A stretch of DNA of 56,550 nt, taken from contig CAJQJX010000021.1 in the NCBI GenBank assembly GCA_905478795.1, positions 1 through 56,550 on the forward strand, in the 5' to 3' direction. The notes beneath the pieces were generated by a model, which worked only from the letters and a program-made list of their open reading frames with translations, did no database searches and was not told the DNA's origin. Origin of the DNA: an uncultured Flavobacteriales bacterium (GTDB taxonomy: Bacteria; Bacteroidota; Bacteroidia; Flavobacteriales_D; Sanyastnellaceae). The stretch's first letter is position 1. Every line of letters starts with the position of its first letter. Shown piece after piece: positions 1 through 7,752 of this stretch. The translations under genes were made by a program, and so were the position numbers.

Positions 1-127
1 GCTCGAAGCTGGGCGCCATCGAGGCCAATGCTACGGCTGACCAGACGGGCGCAGAGATCAAAACGGCCTACGAGGCCGAGACGAAGGCATTTACCGATGC
101 CCAGTTCGACAAGCTCGCCGCCATCGA
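1..127 (+). repeat. Direct repeat copy 1 (perfect, 127 bp)
   Basis: Bases 1-127 are identical to 346-472 (offset 345 bp, 115 codons, in frame). The match ends at base 128 (c here, a at 473) and resumes imperfectly. It may extend left beyond the window. It encodes the SKLGAIEANATADQ...KLAAI unit of the fibre-like protein. Confidence 0.95.
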
Positions 128-1592
128 CGACAATGCTACAGCGAACCAGACGGACGCCCACCTCGTGAGCCGCGCCAACCACACTGGTACTCAGGCGGCT
201 GCCACGATCAGCGACTTCGATGCCGAGGTGTCCAACAACACTTCCGTGACGGCCAACACCGCTAAGGTGAGTGCTGACGGCCTGGTGACCACGCACAGCG
301 ATGTGACAAGTGCCGGTAGCGGTGCTATCATTACGACCGTTGAGCGCTCGAAGCTGGGCGCCATCGAGGCCAATGCTACGGCTGACCAGACGGGCGCAGA
401 GATCAAAACGGCCTACGAGGCCGAGACGAAGGCATTTACCGATGCCCAGTTCGACAAGCTCGCCGCCATCGAAGACAATGCCGACGTTACTGACGCTACG
501 AATGTGGCCGCTGCAGGTGCCGTGATGAACACGGGCAACGAGACCATCGCCGGCACGAAGACCTTCAGCAGCACGATCCAGGGCAGCCTGAGCGGCAACG
601 TCACGGGTCAGGTCAGCGACATCAGCAATCACAACACGGGTGCCCTCGCGGAGGGATCCAACCTCTACTACACGGATGCCCGTAGCCGCCTCGCCGTGAG
701 TGCGACGGATGCTGGTGGTGACGGCAGCTTCAGCTACAACAACACCACGGGTGTGATGACCTATACCGGTCCCAGCGCCGCTGATACGCGTGCCCACTTC
801 TCCGGAGGCACGGGTGTGACGATTACCAACGGTGCTGTGGCCATCGGCCAGGCTGTGGCTGCGTCCGACGCTGTGACGTTTGCTTCAGCTACGACGACGG
901 GCAACGCTTCCGTTGGAGGTACGCTCGGAGCTACGGGAGCCACGACTTTGGGCAGCACGCTTGATGTGGCTGGTGCCGGTGAGTTCGACTCCACGCTCGG
1001 TACGGACGGCAACTTCCGTGTGGGTGCAAGTGGTGCGAGCACTTTCCAGGTGAATGCCACTTCCGGAGCACTCTCCACGAGTGGTGACATCAGCACGACG
1101 GGAGGTGTTCAAACGGGAACGCTCATTGCCACGGGAACGGCTCTGCTGCAAGGTTCAACGACCATCACCACGTTGAATGTGTCGAATTACCTTACCCTGA
1201 ACAATGAGCCCCTGCTCAGCTCGCATGCTGCCACGAAGTTCTACGTGGACTCTGAGATTGACAGCCACGCGCACACCATGCCGCAGGCCTACAGCTTCAT
1301 GAGCAACGGAACGTACACTTCCCTTGGTGCCGACCTCGGTGTCTCTGCAGTGACCATTACGGTGACGGGAGCGAACTTGGCCGCTGGCACATACAAGCTG
1401 CACCTCGATGGAGAGGAGCTCGCCTTGACCGTGACCGTCGGAAGTTCCACTTCTGTTTCGTTCGACCTCGTGGATTCCGACATCTCCGGCATGCTGACGG
1501 CTTCCGGACGCGCCACGACGACCGGCTTGTTCGCAACCCAGCTGAGCATTGACGGTGTCGCTACTGGTTTGACCATTTTCGTGAACCTCTGA
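1..1592 (+). CDS. Phage-tail-fibre-like repeat protein (5' end missing)
   Basis: The frame is open from the left edge (first whole codon at base 3), so the N-terminus lies outside the window and the GTG at 165 is internal. About 529 residues are visible. The N-terminal part carries two copies of a unit beginning SKLGAIEANATADQTGAE and containing AFTDAQFDKLAAI; such FTDAxxxKLxxIE repeats are characteristic of tailed-phage tail fibres. The middle has NLYYTDARSR, GVMTYTGPSA and GGTGVTITNGAVAIGQAV, also typical of phage fibre and structural proteins, then low-complexity T/G/A/S-rich beta-type repeats. The last ~120 residues (from about 1270) look like a separate globular tip. No T9SS sorting tail and no membrane segment is visible. 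No other phage gene is present, so it may be a chromosomal adhesin or a fibre acquired from phage. The molecular role is unknown. Confidence 0.7.
   Translation, partial: SKLGAIEANATADQTGAEIKTAYEAETKAFTDAQFDKLAAIDDNATANQTDAHLVSRANHTGTQAAATISDFDAEVSNNTSVTANTAKVSADGLVTTHSDVTSAGSGAIITTVERSKLGAIEANATADQTGAEIKTAYEAETKAFTDAQFDKLAAIEDNADVTDATNVAAAGAVMNTGNETIAGTKTFSSTIQGSLSGNVTGQVSDISNHNTGALAEGSNLYYTDARSRLAVSATDAGGDGSFSYNNTTGVMTYTGPSAADTRAHFSGGTGVTITNGAVAIGQAVAASDAVTFASATTTGNASVGGTLGATGATTLGSTLDVAGAGEFDSTLGTDGNFRVGASGASTFQVNATSGALSTSGDISTTGGVQTGTLIATGTALLQGSTTITTLNVSNYLTLNNEPLLSSHAATKFYVDSEIDSHAHTMPQAYSFMSNGTYTSLGADLGVSAVTITVTGANLAAGTYKLHLDGEELALTVTVGSSTSVSFDLVDSDISGMLTASGRATTTGLFATQLSIDGVATGLTIFVNL
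346..472 (+). repeat. Direct repeat copy 2 (perfect, 127 bp)
   Basis: This is the second copy of the 127-bp repeat. Identity at every third base, not only at the protein level, indicates recent duplication or gene conversion between repeat units. Confidence 0.95.
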
Positions 1593-1629
1593 TCCAGGAA
1601 CCCGAATTCACCCAATTGACAGCACAATC

Positions 1630-2034
1630 ATGAAGCGAATCTTATTCCTTGTCATGCTGCTCGCCGGGTGCGGGTTGTTCACCACTGAGGTTTCCGCCCA
1701 GGCGGTTCTCGGGCGCCACGCCATCACTTCCGGCTTTCATGCTGGAACGGCGGACGGCCTCGACCTCAACGGAACGATCGGCCAATCCATCACTGGAACG
1801 GTCAGCATCCCAGATCAGTACCTCACGCAGGGTTTCCACCAGCCTGAGAACAACACCCCTTGTCCTGGAGACGTGAATGGCGATGGCCTGGTCTCTACAA
1901 CGGACATCTTGGATATCCTCGGATACTACGGATGCCTTTCGGACTGTGGGGATTACGACACGAATGATGATGGTGTAGTCGGTGCTCCCGACCTCCTCTT
2001 CATCCTCGGTTACTACGGCCAGATCTGCGAATGA
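1630..2034 (+). CDS. Small secreted dockerin-like calcium-binding protein
   Basis: 134 residues. A signal peptide (about 1-23, MKRILFLVMLLAGCGLF... ending VSAQA) is followed by a short segment with GTIGQSITGTVS and YLTQGFHQP, a motif common in secreted Bacteroidota proteins. The C-terminal half has two dockerin-type calcium loops, DVNGDGLVSTTDILDILGYYG and DTNDDGVVGAPDLLFILGYYG, with acidic residues at the loop positions; three cysteines lie between and around them (GCLSDCG and the final QICE). Dockerins classically bind cohesins, but none is seen here, and such modules in marine Bacteroidota may simply be surface calcium-binding domains. The gene lies 37 nt after the fibre-like gene and before a strong terminator, so the two may be co-transcribed. 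Confidence 0.75.
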   Translation: MKRILFLVMLLAGCGLFTTEVSAQAVLGRHAITSGFHAGTADGLDLNGTIGQSITGTVSIPDQYLTQGFHQPENNTPCPGDVNGDGLVSTTDILDILGYYGCLSDCGDYDTNDDGVVGAPDLLFILGYYGQICE

Positions 2035-2081
2035 TGTGAGCTACAGAAATTTCAATTGAACAATTGGTTTGGTTCATTGAA

Positions 2082-2120
2082 GGAGGGCATTCCCAACGGG
2101 GTTTGCCCTCCACCTTTTTT
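2082..2120 (+). terminator. Rho-independent terminator after the dockerin-like gene
   Basis: Arm GGAGGGCA (2082-2089) pairs with TGCCCTCC (2104-2111) around a 14-nt loop and is followed by ACCTTTTTT. It ends the transcript from the left and rules out an upstream start for the next gene at 2064, which would lie before the hairpin. Confidence 0.85.
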
Positions 2121-2135
2121 ACGCACCTTGGTCTC

Positions 2136-2906
2136 ATGAAAGCCGGCCCTTCTCAGGAACCAAATATGCGCGCAGACCAGACTTTGGATGCGGCATTGTT
2201 GACCGTCGTGATTGCTTTGTTTGTCGCCGCGGCCTTCGGTCTTCATGAGCTTCCAGGAGGCGCGGCGGAATGGGCGCCCATCGAATGGAAGGGGGTGCAC
2301 GACTGTGCGAAAGGATTGATTTTGCCCATTCTGGCTTTGCGCTTTGGATTGGCATTGAATGGGCAGGCAGTAGATGTGACGTTGCGCAACCGGATTTGGG
2401 TCGCCATGGCATTTTGCTGGGTGGGCGATATATCCCTGACATTCCCGGGAGACACCGCGTTTCTAATGGGCTTGGTCTCGTTCCTGCTGGGGCACATCAT
2501 GTTTATTGCAACATTCCGTCACCTGGTGGTATCCGGTTGGGAGACGAAGAGGGGTTGGGTTCAGGCTGTGGTCACCGGTCTATTGACCGTGGCAGCTGTA
2601 AGTGTGGTGACGGGCTTGTGGGGTCCAGCTGGAGAGCTTGCTCCGGCGATTGCCATGTATGCCGCGGTCATCACTTTAATGGCCTTGATCAGCTGGTACA
2701 TGGCCCCTGGTCCGGGCGTATGGATGTTGCGGCTGGGCACCACTGCATTTGTGGCGAGCGACATGATCCTGGCTTTTGGGAAGTTCGGTGAGACACCCAT
2801 AGCCCATGGACACTTCTGGGTCATCGGAACGTACATCGTGGCCCAATGGGCCTTGGCCATTGGGTTTACCCAAGTGGCTTTGAGCCGAGCAACCAGCCGT
2901 CTGTAA
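2136..2906 (+). CDS. YhhN/TMEM86-family membrane protein (lysoplasmalogenase-like)
   Basis: 256 residues with about eight hydrophobic membrane segments. GDISLTFPGDTAFLMGLVSFLLGH and ASDMILAF resemble the conserved segments of the YhhN/TMEM86 family, whose animal members hydrolyse the vinyl-ether bond of lysoplasmalogens; the bacterial substrate is usually unknown. The ATG at 2136 is chosen because an in-frame start at 2064 lies upstream of the terminator hairpin. ATG 2166, preceded by AGGA, is an alternative and gives a more compact N-terminus. The 3' end overlaps the convergent ctaA by 41 bp. Confidence 0.7.
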   Translation: MKAGPSQEPNMRADQTLDAALLTVVIALFVAAAFGLHELPGGAAEWAPIEWKGVHDCAKGLILPILALRFGLALNGQAVDVTLRNRIWVAMAFCWVGDISLTFPGDTAFLMGLVSFLLGHIMFIATFRHLVVSGWETKRGWVQAVVTGLLTVAAVSVVTGLWGPAGELAPAIAMYAAVITLMALISWYMAPGPGVWMLRLGTTAFVASDMILAFGKFGETPIAHGHFWVIGTYIVAQWALAIGFTQVALSRATSRL

Positions 2907-3903
2907 GGACAAGGCCTACAGCAAGAATCAAGTGCAACGGCTGCGCTGCAGCAGGCATTCCAAGTAGGCCAAAGGCCAGCCCCGTGGCGAATTGTGCCGC
3001 AAGGAGGGCCAGAACTGCCCACTCCCATCGGGTGGGGCTGCCTGAGCGCAGGCCAGGCCAGAGCCAGGCCAGGTGTACGCCCAGGACCGCCCAAAAAGCC
3101 GTTCGGTGACCTGTCCACCATGCTGGCAGACTATTGAGCCAATCGGTCCGCTCTACTCCTGCATGGACCAAGCTGTCGACAGCTTCGCGCACTTGTGTGC
3201 CGAAGACCAGCTGTGCCAAGGTGACAAAGCCAGCGATGATGAGCCACAGGCGCGATACTTTGTGAAGGCGCGGAGCTGGAGCCCCTGCAGAGCGCAATGC
3301 TGCCAGCTGGAACCCCAGAATGGCGAGTGCGCCCATCATGTGAAGCGTGATGGACCCTGGGATCAGGTTGCCATCCACGACTTTTTTCCCAAGCCAGGCC
3401 ACGAAACCGAGAGACAACAATGCTGCTGTTGCGGGGGCCAGTGGTCGCCAACGCCCATGGCGAATGCCCAAGATCAGTGTCAACGCAACCAGGATGAGTG
3501 CGGGCAATCCGGCAAAGGCACCGAGCAAGCGGTTGATGAATTCGACCCACGTGTGGAAGGGGTTGAAGTGGGCGTAATCGTGGCGGGTGTAGTGCTGCCA
3601 AAGGCCGCTGTCGCGGTCGGCGCCAAAGCTGGTCCCAGACACATGATCGGCAGGAGCCGTCCACAGTGAATCGTTTTCTAAGATCATGCGGCCCGAACCG
3701 TATTCTGCGTGGGGTTGCCAACGCACTTGTGCTTCTTCGGTGGGCGGGATGGTCAATCCAAAACACTGCGGCCAATCAGGACAGCCCATTCCGGAACCCG
3801 TCATGCGAACGATGCTGCCAGCCAGGACAACGAGGTATGCCGAGACAAAGGCGGTGCGGGCGGCGTTCCGAATCCAGTATGCGATGCGGTCAGGTGAGGA
3901 CAC
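2866..3903 (-). CDS. ctaA: Haem A synthase, CtaA/COX15 family
   Basis: 345 residues. The enzyme oxidises the C8 methyl of haem O to give haem A for aa3-type cytochrome oxidases in the inner membrane. Family signatures include VRMTGSGMGCPDWPQCFG near the N-terminus (residues ~32-49), EFINRLLGAFAGLPAL, a haem-ligand histidine in LHMMGALAILGFQ, and further membrane helices to the C-terminus (eight expected). The extended loop after the first helix (about residues 50-115) fits the COX15-like branch common in Bacteroidota. The start codon is GTG at 3903, two bases after the stop of the HMA lipoprotein, so the two are surely co-transcribed. The 3' end overlaps the YhhN gene on the other strand. Confidence 0.9.
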   Translation of the reverse strand: MSSPDRIAYWIRNAARTAFVSAYLVVLAGSIVRMTGSGMGCPDWPQCFGLTIPPTEEAQVRWQPHAEYGSGRMILENDSLWTAPADHVSGTSFGADRDSGLWQHYTRHDYAHFNPFHTWVEFINRLLGAFAGLPALILVALTLILGIRHGRWRPLAPATAALLSLGFVAWLGKKVVDGNLIPGSITLHMMGALAILGFQLAALRSAGAPAPRLHKVSRLWLIIAGFVTLAQLVFGTQVREAVDSLVHAGVERTDWLNSLPAWWTGHRTAFWAVLGVHLAWLWPGLRSGSPTRWEWAVLALLAAQFATGLAFGLLGMPAAAQPLHLILAVGLVLTDGWLLGSKPLG

Positions 3904-3905
3904 GC

Positions 3906-4316
3906 TTAGTGGTGTGATTCAGGCGCGTAGTGGATGACCTCTGCAGATTTCACCGCGTACAAGCCATCCCCGATTTCTTGGACCGTCGCGATCAAATCTT
4001 CCGGTTGGATGAGGGCGGGGTCGTAGGTGACGAAGGCGGTGTCTACCGTGAGGTCCTTGTCGAAGTGAATGTCGGCATGCGCTACTCCTTGGGCGTTGTA
4101 CAATTCTTTGCGCACCTTGGATACGCAAGCGATTTCGCACATCATACCCGTAATGGCGAGTTGCGCGACGGTTTCTTCTGAATGGCCTGCGCGGTCAGAA
4201 TGCACAATGTCTACATCACATTGTCCGCAGCCTCCCACAAGCAGAGCGCTGAGCGCCAGAACCCATGTGTGTGACGCACTGTACCAAACTGTGGATGGGG
4301 GGGTTAGAGTCAGCAT
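3906..4316 (-). CDS. HMA-domain lipoprotein (metal-binding)
   Basis: 136 residues from ATG 4316. The N-terminus has a hydrophobic stretch ending in a lipobox-like LVGGC, giving a lipid-anchored periplasmic or outer-membrane protein. The remainder is a heavy-metal-associated fold with ITGMMCEIACVSKVRKEL, where the metal loop is C-x3-C rather than the usual C-x2-C, followed by typical strands (HFDKDLTVDTAFVTYDP, IATVQEIGDGLYAV). An upstream ATG at 4337 is rejected because a promoter-like box (4335-4342) overlaps it. It is followed after 2 nt by ctaA, which suggests copper or another metal handled near cytochrome oxidase assembly; that role is inference. Confidence 0.75.
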   Translation of the reverse strand: MLTLTPPSTVWYSASHTWVLALSALLVGGCGQCDVDIVHSDRAGHSEETVAQLAITGMMCEIACVSKVRKELYNAQGVAHADIHFDKDLTVDTAFVTYDPALIQPEDLIATVQEIGDGLYAVKSAEVIHYAPESHH

Positions 4317-4334
4317 GCCGTCGATATTCGCAAA

Positions 4335-4342
4335 CAAATTTA
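4335..4342 (-). promoter_or_regulatory. Promoter -7 box (TAAATTTG) for the HMA lipoprotein-ctaA operon
   Basis: Read on the minus strand, TAAATTTG matches the Bacteroidota -7 consensus TAnnTTTG exactly. It lies 18 nt before the ATG at 4316. A TTTG lies 15 nt upstream (4358-4361), closer than usual for the -33 element. Confidence 0.5.
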
Positions 4343-4388
4343 CCGCTCATGCTGCATCAAATACGGGCAAAGGCTGTTAACAACAGCG

Positions 4389-5294
4389 ATGACTGACCGG
4401 AAAATCAAATACGGGGCTTGGCCTTATCTGCTCTTGCTCCTTTTGGCTGCTGTTTGGGGCAGCTCTTTCATCCTCATGAAAATTGGGCTGTTTGGTTGGT
4501 CAGATGGCGGCCGACCTGTGATGAATGGGGTTCAATTGGGATTGCTCCGTATTTGCTTGGCTGGCTTGGTCATGGCCCCAGTGGCATTGCGCTACATGCG
4601 TGGTTTGGACCGTAAGACTTGGGGTGCCTTGGCGGTTAACGGCTTTGTGGGGAGCTTGGTTCCCGCCGTGCTGTTTGCTTGGGCACAGGAGCAACTGCCC
4701 AGCGCTGTGGCAGGGATGCTCAATGCCCTGAGCCCGATTTGGACGCTGGTGTTGGCTGTAGGGTTGTACGGAACAGTGGTGCGCGGTAAGCAAGTGGCTG
4801 GTTTGCTGCTGGGCTTTGTTGGAGCCTTGGGTTTGATGTCGTTGAAAGATGCTTCCGGCGCTGTTCATTGGGCATCTGCGGGCATGTTGGTGTTGGCTAC
4901 AGCATGCTATGGATTGAGCATCAATGTGGTGCGCAACCGACTCTCGCATGTTCCGGCCATTGGTATCAGTGCGCTGGCGTTGGCGATGACGGCACTGCCT
5001 GCTGGTTTGGGTTTCTTGCTGAGCGGAGGAGTGGGGGCTGTCGCTGACCATCCCCAGGCGAAGGTGTCCCTCATGGCCATTGTTGCGCTGGCGTGGGTGG
5101 GCACGGCGGCGGCCTTGATGTTGTTCAACGCACTCATCAAGAAGACGGATGTCTTGTTTGCGAGTTCGGTCACCTATGTGATTCCGTTGTTCGCCCTCTT
5201 TTGGGGTTGGATGGACGGGGAGTGGCTCGGTTGGCCCCACGTGATCTTTGGCGCCGTTGTCCTGAGCGGAGTGCGTCTGGTGGCAAAAGGTTGA
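4389..5294 (+). CDS. EamA/DMT-family transporter
   Basis: 301 residues with ten hydrophobic segments in two five-helix EamA halves. The first half has LLLLLAAVWGSSFILMKIG and AWAQEQLPSAVAGMLNALSPIWTLVLA; the second half begins near WASAGMLVLATACYG. Members of this drug/metabolite transporter superfamily export small metabolites or amino acids, and the substrate cannot be read from sequence. A short inverted repeat (GCTGTT-AAC-AACAGC, 4373-4387) sits directly before the ATG. The gene is transcribed divergently from the HMA-ctaA operon and converges on the TPR gene. Confidence 0.85.
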   Translation: MTDRKIKYGAWPYLLLLLLAAVWGSSFILMKIGLFGWSDGGRPVMNGVQLGLLRICLAGLVMAPVALRYMRGLDRKTWGALAVNGFVGSLVPAVLFAWAQEQLPSAVAGMLNALSPIWTLVLAVGLYGTVVRGKQVAGLLLGFVGALGLMSLKDASGAVHWASAGMLVLATACYGLSINVVRNRLSHVPAIGISALALAMTALPAGLGFLLSGGVGAVADHPQAKVSLMAIVALAWVGTAAALMLFNALIKKTDVLFASSVTYVIPLFALFWGWMDGEWLGWPHVIFGAVVLSGVRLVAKG

Positions 5295-5323
5295 CTGCGC
5301 TGTAAGCGCCGCGGAGAAGCCGG

Positions 5324-7147
5324 TTACTCCAAGATGTCGCCACGCAAGCGACGGAACCTCTTGCGGGCCTCGACGGCATAAAGGCTCCCTGGGAATTCAT
5401 TGAGCAAGCGCTCGTAGAGTCCCTGTGCCACATCGGGCGCCCCAAGTTGGTTTTCATGAAGGTCAGCAAGACCAAACAAGGCATCGTCGGCCAAGATGTC
5501 CATGAAGTGGAGCTCCATGATCTCCTCGTAGTGACCAATTGCGGTATTGAACTGTCCGCGTTGCATGGCGATTTCTGCGCGGATCAGCAGGGCCTCATCC
5601 TCTAGGGGGTGCATCGGGTAGGAGGTGACCAAGGTGTCGAGGGTTGCCAGTGCTTGGTCAAGCTGATTGCGATAGCGCAGCAAATCGGCCCGGGCGAACA
5701 TCTCCATGGGCGCTGTGAGCGTATCCATATTGAAGTTGTCGGTGATGAGCAGGCTCAAGTCTATCGCGTCGTTTGAGATGAGCTTTGACGTGCTGGCCTT
5801 TAGAATGTCTAGCTGCGCTTGAGCCCAATTGAAGTCGCCAGTGAAATAGCTGACCCTGGCATTGCGGTACTTGGCTTGCTGCCCCAAAAGCCCCTCTTTG
5901 TGGTCCAAGTCCACCTGGCTGAACAGCAAGGATGCCGTCCAAACGTCGTCCTGAAAAACAAGGACGTCGCCCAGCATCAACTTGGCTTTGTTGCGCGCCT
6001 CTCGATCGAGCCCGGGCATGTTGACCGTCCGATCAAGGATGGCTTCGGCTTCTTCCGGCTCATTGAGATGAAAGGCCATGAGTTCTGCCCAATCGGACAT
6101 GATGCCGCTGGTTCCGGGGGTCTCTCCAAGGTCTTGCAGGGTGGTGCGGTACTGGTTGGCGAGCAGTTTGGCGGCTGTGGTGTCGAGTGGAAAGCTCCCC
6201 GTGACCTGCTGGGTGCGCACCTTGAGCATGGCTTGACGGGCAGCGTCATAACGGGCCGAAGCTGGACCCTTGGCCGCCACCATGGAGTAGCATTCGTAGG
6301 CCGTTTCGAGGTCTCCATTTTTAGCGGCGACTTCTGCCAGGTCCATGATCCGCTTGCCGTCTTCGCCTTTGCGCCGGTCCAGTGCCTTGACGTGGGACAT
6401 GGCGCTATAAAAGTCACGTTGTTGGTTGAACACCCAGACCAGCAACTCTAGGTAAACGGTTTCTTCTGGTCGGTCTTGTGAGGCCTTGAGCACTTGTCTC
6501 CTGACCATATCGGCTTGGCGAACATCGTCGGCTACACGCAAATTCCGGTTAAAGCTGTTTTGCACTGTGCGCAAATAGTTTGGCCTTTCGTGGAGCAATT
6601 CCATAAAGCTGGCCACCATGCCTTCGTAATCGCCGCGCAGACCTTTGAGGTTGGCCAATTCGTAATGGTAGCCATAGCTGTCCTTGGCCTGTCGCATGGC
6701 TTTCTCGTAGGTTGACAAAGCGAGGTCAAGTTGGTCGAGTTTGATGAAGGCATCCGCTAAGCGTTTGGTGGGTCCGCGTCCAACGGGCAGCGCATCAAGG
6801 GCCTTTTCAAATGCCTCTTGAGCAGCTTCGTTTCTGCCAATTTTGAGGTAGAGTGAGCCTAAGTCCACCTGGGCCATGCTTTTGTCCCTGCTCTTTTTGA
6901 GGCGGGACTTCACGATTTGTTCGGCCTCGTCATAAGCCTCGAGTTCGAGCAATGTGTTCAGGTACATGTCGTACACCGAGGGGTCCTTTTTCCAAAGGTT
7001 GTCGAGGTACAGTTTGGCCTGTTCGAATGAACCGCTGTTGTAGTAGTACGTGGCGAGCTCCAGATCACTTTGGGCAGAAGCTGTGCGGGCTCCAAAGCCG
7101 AGCAAACAGCCCAAGATCGCACCCATGAGGTATGTCCGGAATGGCAT
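5324..7147 (-). CDS. Exported tetratricopeptide-repeat protein
   Basis: 607 residues from ATG 7147. A signal peptide (MPFRTYLMGAILGCLLGFG...ASAQS) is followed by many degenerate TPR units, for example LELATYYYNSGSFEQAKLYL, AQVDLGSLYLKIGRNEAAQEAFEKAL and LADLHENQLGAPDVAQGLYERLL. The whole protein appears helical, ending in KRFRRLRGDILE. Such proteins usually serve as periplasmic scaffolds, but the partner is unknown. The start overlaps the stop of the upstream lipoprotein by one base (TGATG on the minus strand), indicating translational coupling; a TTG start one codon earlier is less likely. The order is serS, lipoprotein, TPR. Confidence 0.8.
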   Translation of the reverse strand: MPFRTYLMGAILGCLLGFGARTASAQSDLELATYYYNSGSFEQAKLYLDNLWKKDPSVYDMYLNTLLELEAYDEAEQIVKSRLKKSRDKSMAQVDLGSLYLKIGRNEAAQEAFEKALDALPVGRGPTKRLADAFIKLDQLDLALSTYEKAMRQAKDSYGYHYELANLKGLRGDYEGMVASFMELLHERPNYLRTVQNSFNRNLRVADDVRQADMVRRQVLKASQDRPEETVYLELLVWVFNQQRDFYSAMSHVKALDRRKGEDGKRIMDLAEVAAKNGDLETAYECYSMVAAKGPASARYDAARQAMLKVRTQQVTGSFPLDTTAAKLLANQYRTTLQDLGETPGTSGIMSDWAELMAFHLNEPEEAEAILDRTVNMPGLDREARNKAKLMLGDVLVFQDDVWTASLLFSQVDLDHKEGLLGQQAKYRNARVSYFTGDFNWAQAQLDILKASTSKLISNDAIDLSLLITDNFNMDTLTAPMEMFARADLLRYRNQLDQALATLDTLVTSYPMHPLEDEALLIRAEIAMQRGQFNTAIGHYEEIMELHFMDILADDALFGLADLHENQLGAPDVAQGLYERLLNEFPGSLYAVEARKRFRRLRGDILE

Positions 7148-7752
7148 CAAGGTTGGGTGGGTATGGTGGTCAGGGCGCGTGCTGCAGAGTCAGCGGTGTG
7201 AATGACGCGGTCCAGATCGATGGTCCCGCGTTCTAAAAACTTGAGCGCAATGCCCATTTCTTCAATGAGGTGACCTGCGATGCGCAATTCGTCGGTGGCC
7301 GATTTGTTGAGGTAGGCGGTGTCGATGGGTGTTCCTTCGGCATCGACTGTAGCCCCATCAACGATGGCCTCGATGAGGCGGCCGATTTGGCGGCGGGTCC
7401 GGTCCAATTCCTGTTCGATTCGTCGCTGGCGGCCGGGCTGTCGGCGCAGCATGCGGCGGCGCTCATCCAATGCGGAGAAGGGCTTGCCTTGCTCGAGGTT
7501 GACAATGAGGCCTACCATCTGACTTTCGATGGCCATCAGCGCACTGTCGGCCTTGGCAAAAGCGGGTGCAGCGGATTCGAGGGGTGCTTGTCGGTATGCG
7601 GCTTCTGCACTGTCCAAATCCACGAGGGTACGCTGCAGGGCATCGAGGTGTTCAACCCCGGGTTTAGGGCCGCAGCTGGACAGCATGGTGCCCAAAACCA
7701 GCAGGCTCCAGAAGGAGGCGCGGAGGTGTGTCATTGGAACCGACCCCTTCAT
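7147..7752 (-). CDS. Predicted lipoprotein of unknown function, coupled to the TPR gene
   Basis: 201 residues. The N-terminus (THLRASFWSLLVLGTMLSSCG) carries a lipobox LSSC. The mature part is helical and charged, with possible coiled-coil stretches (RRRMLRRQPGRQRRIEQELDR, then RQIGRLIEAIVDG). I do not recognise the family. The ATG at 7752 overlaps the serS stop as ATGA, and the stop overlaps the TPR start as TGATG, so all three are translationally coupled. With the TPR protein it probably forms an envelope pair; this is inferred from coupling only. Confidence 0.7.
   Translation of the reverse strand: MKGSVPMTHLRASFWSLLVLGTMLSSCGPKPGVEHLDALQRTLVDLDSAEAAYRQAPLESAAPAFAKADSALMAIESQMVGLIVNLEQGKPFSALDERRRMLRRQPGRQRRIEQELDRTRRQIGRLIEAIVDGATVDAEGTPIDTAYLNKSATDELRIAGHLIEEMGIALKFLERGTIDLDRVIHTADSAARALTTIPTQP

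Noticed and set aside
1-472. CRISPR array
   Set aside because: There are only two long in-frame repeat copies 345 bp apart inside a coding region, without short regular spacers.
1-1592. Prophage call
   Set aside because: No integrase, capsid, terminase, lysis or attachment-site sequence is visible; only fibre-like similarity is present.
2064-2135. Earlier start for the YhhN-like protein
   Set aside because: It would put the start codon before the terminator hairpin at 2082-2120.
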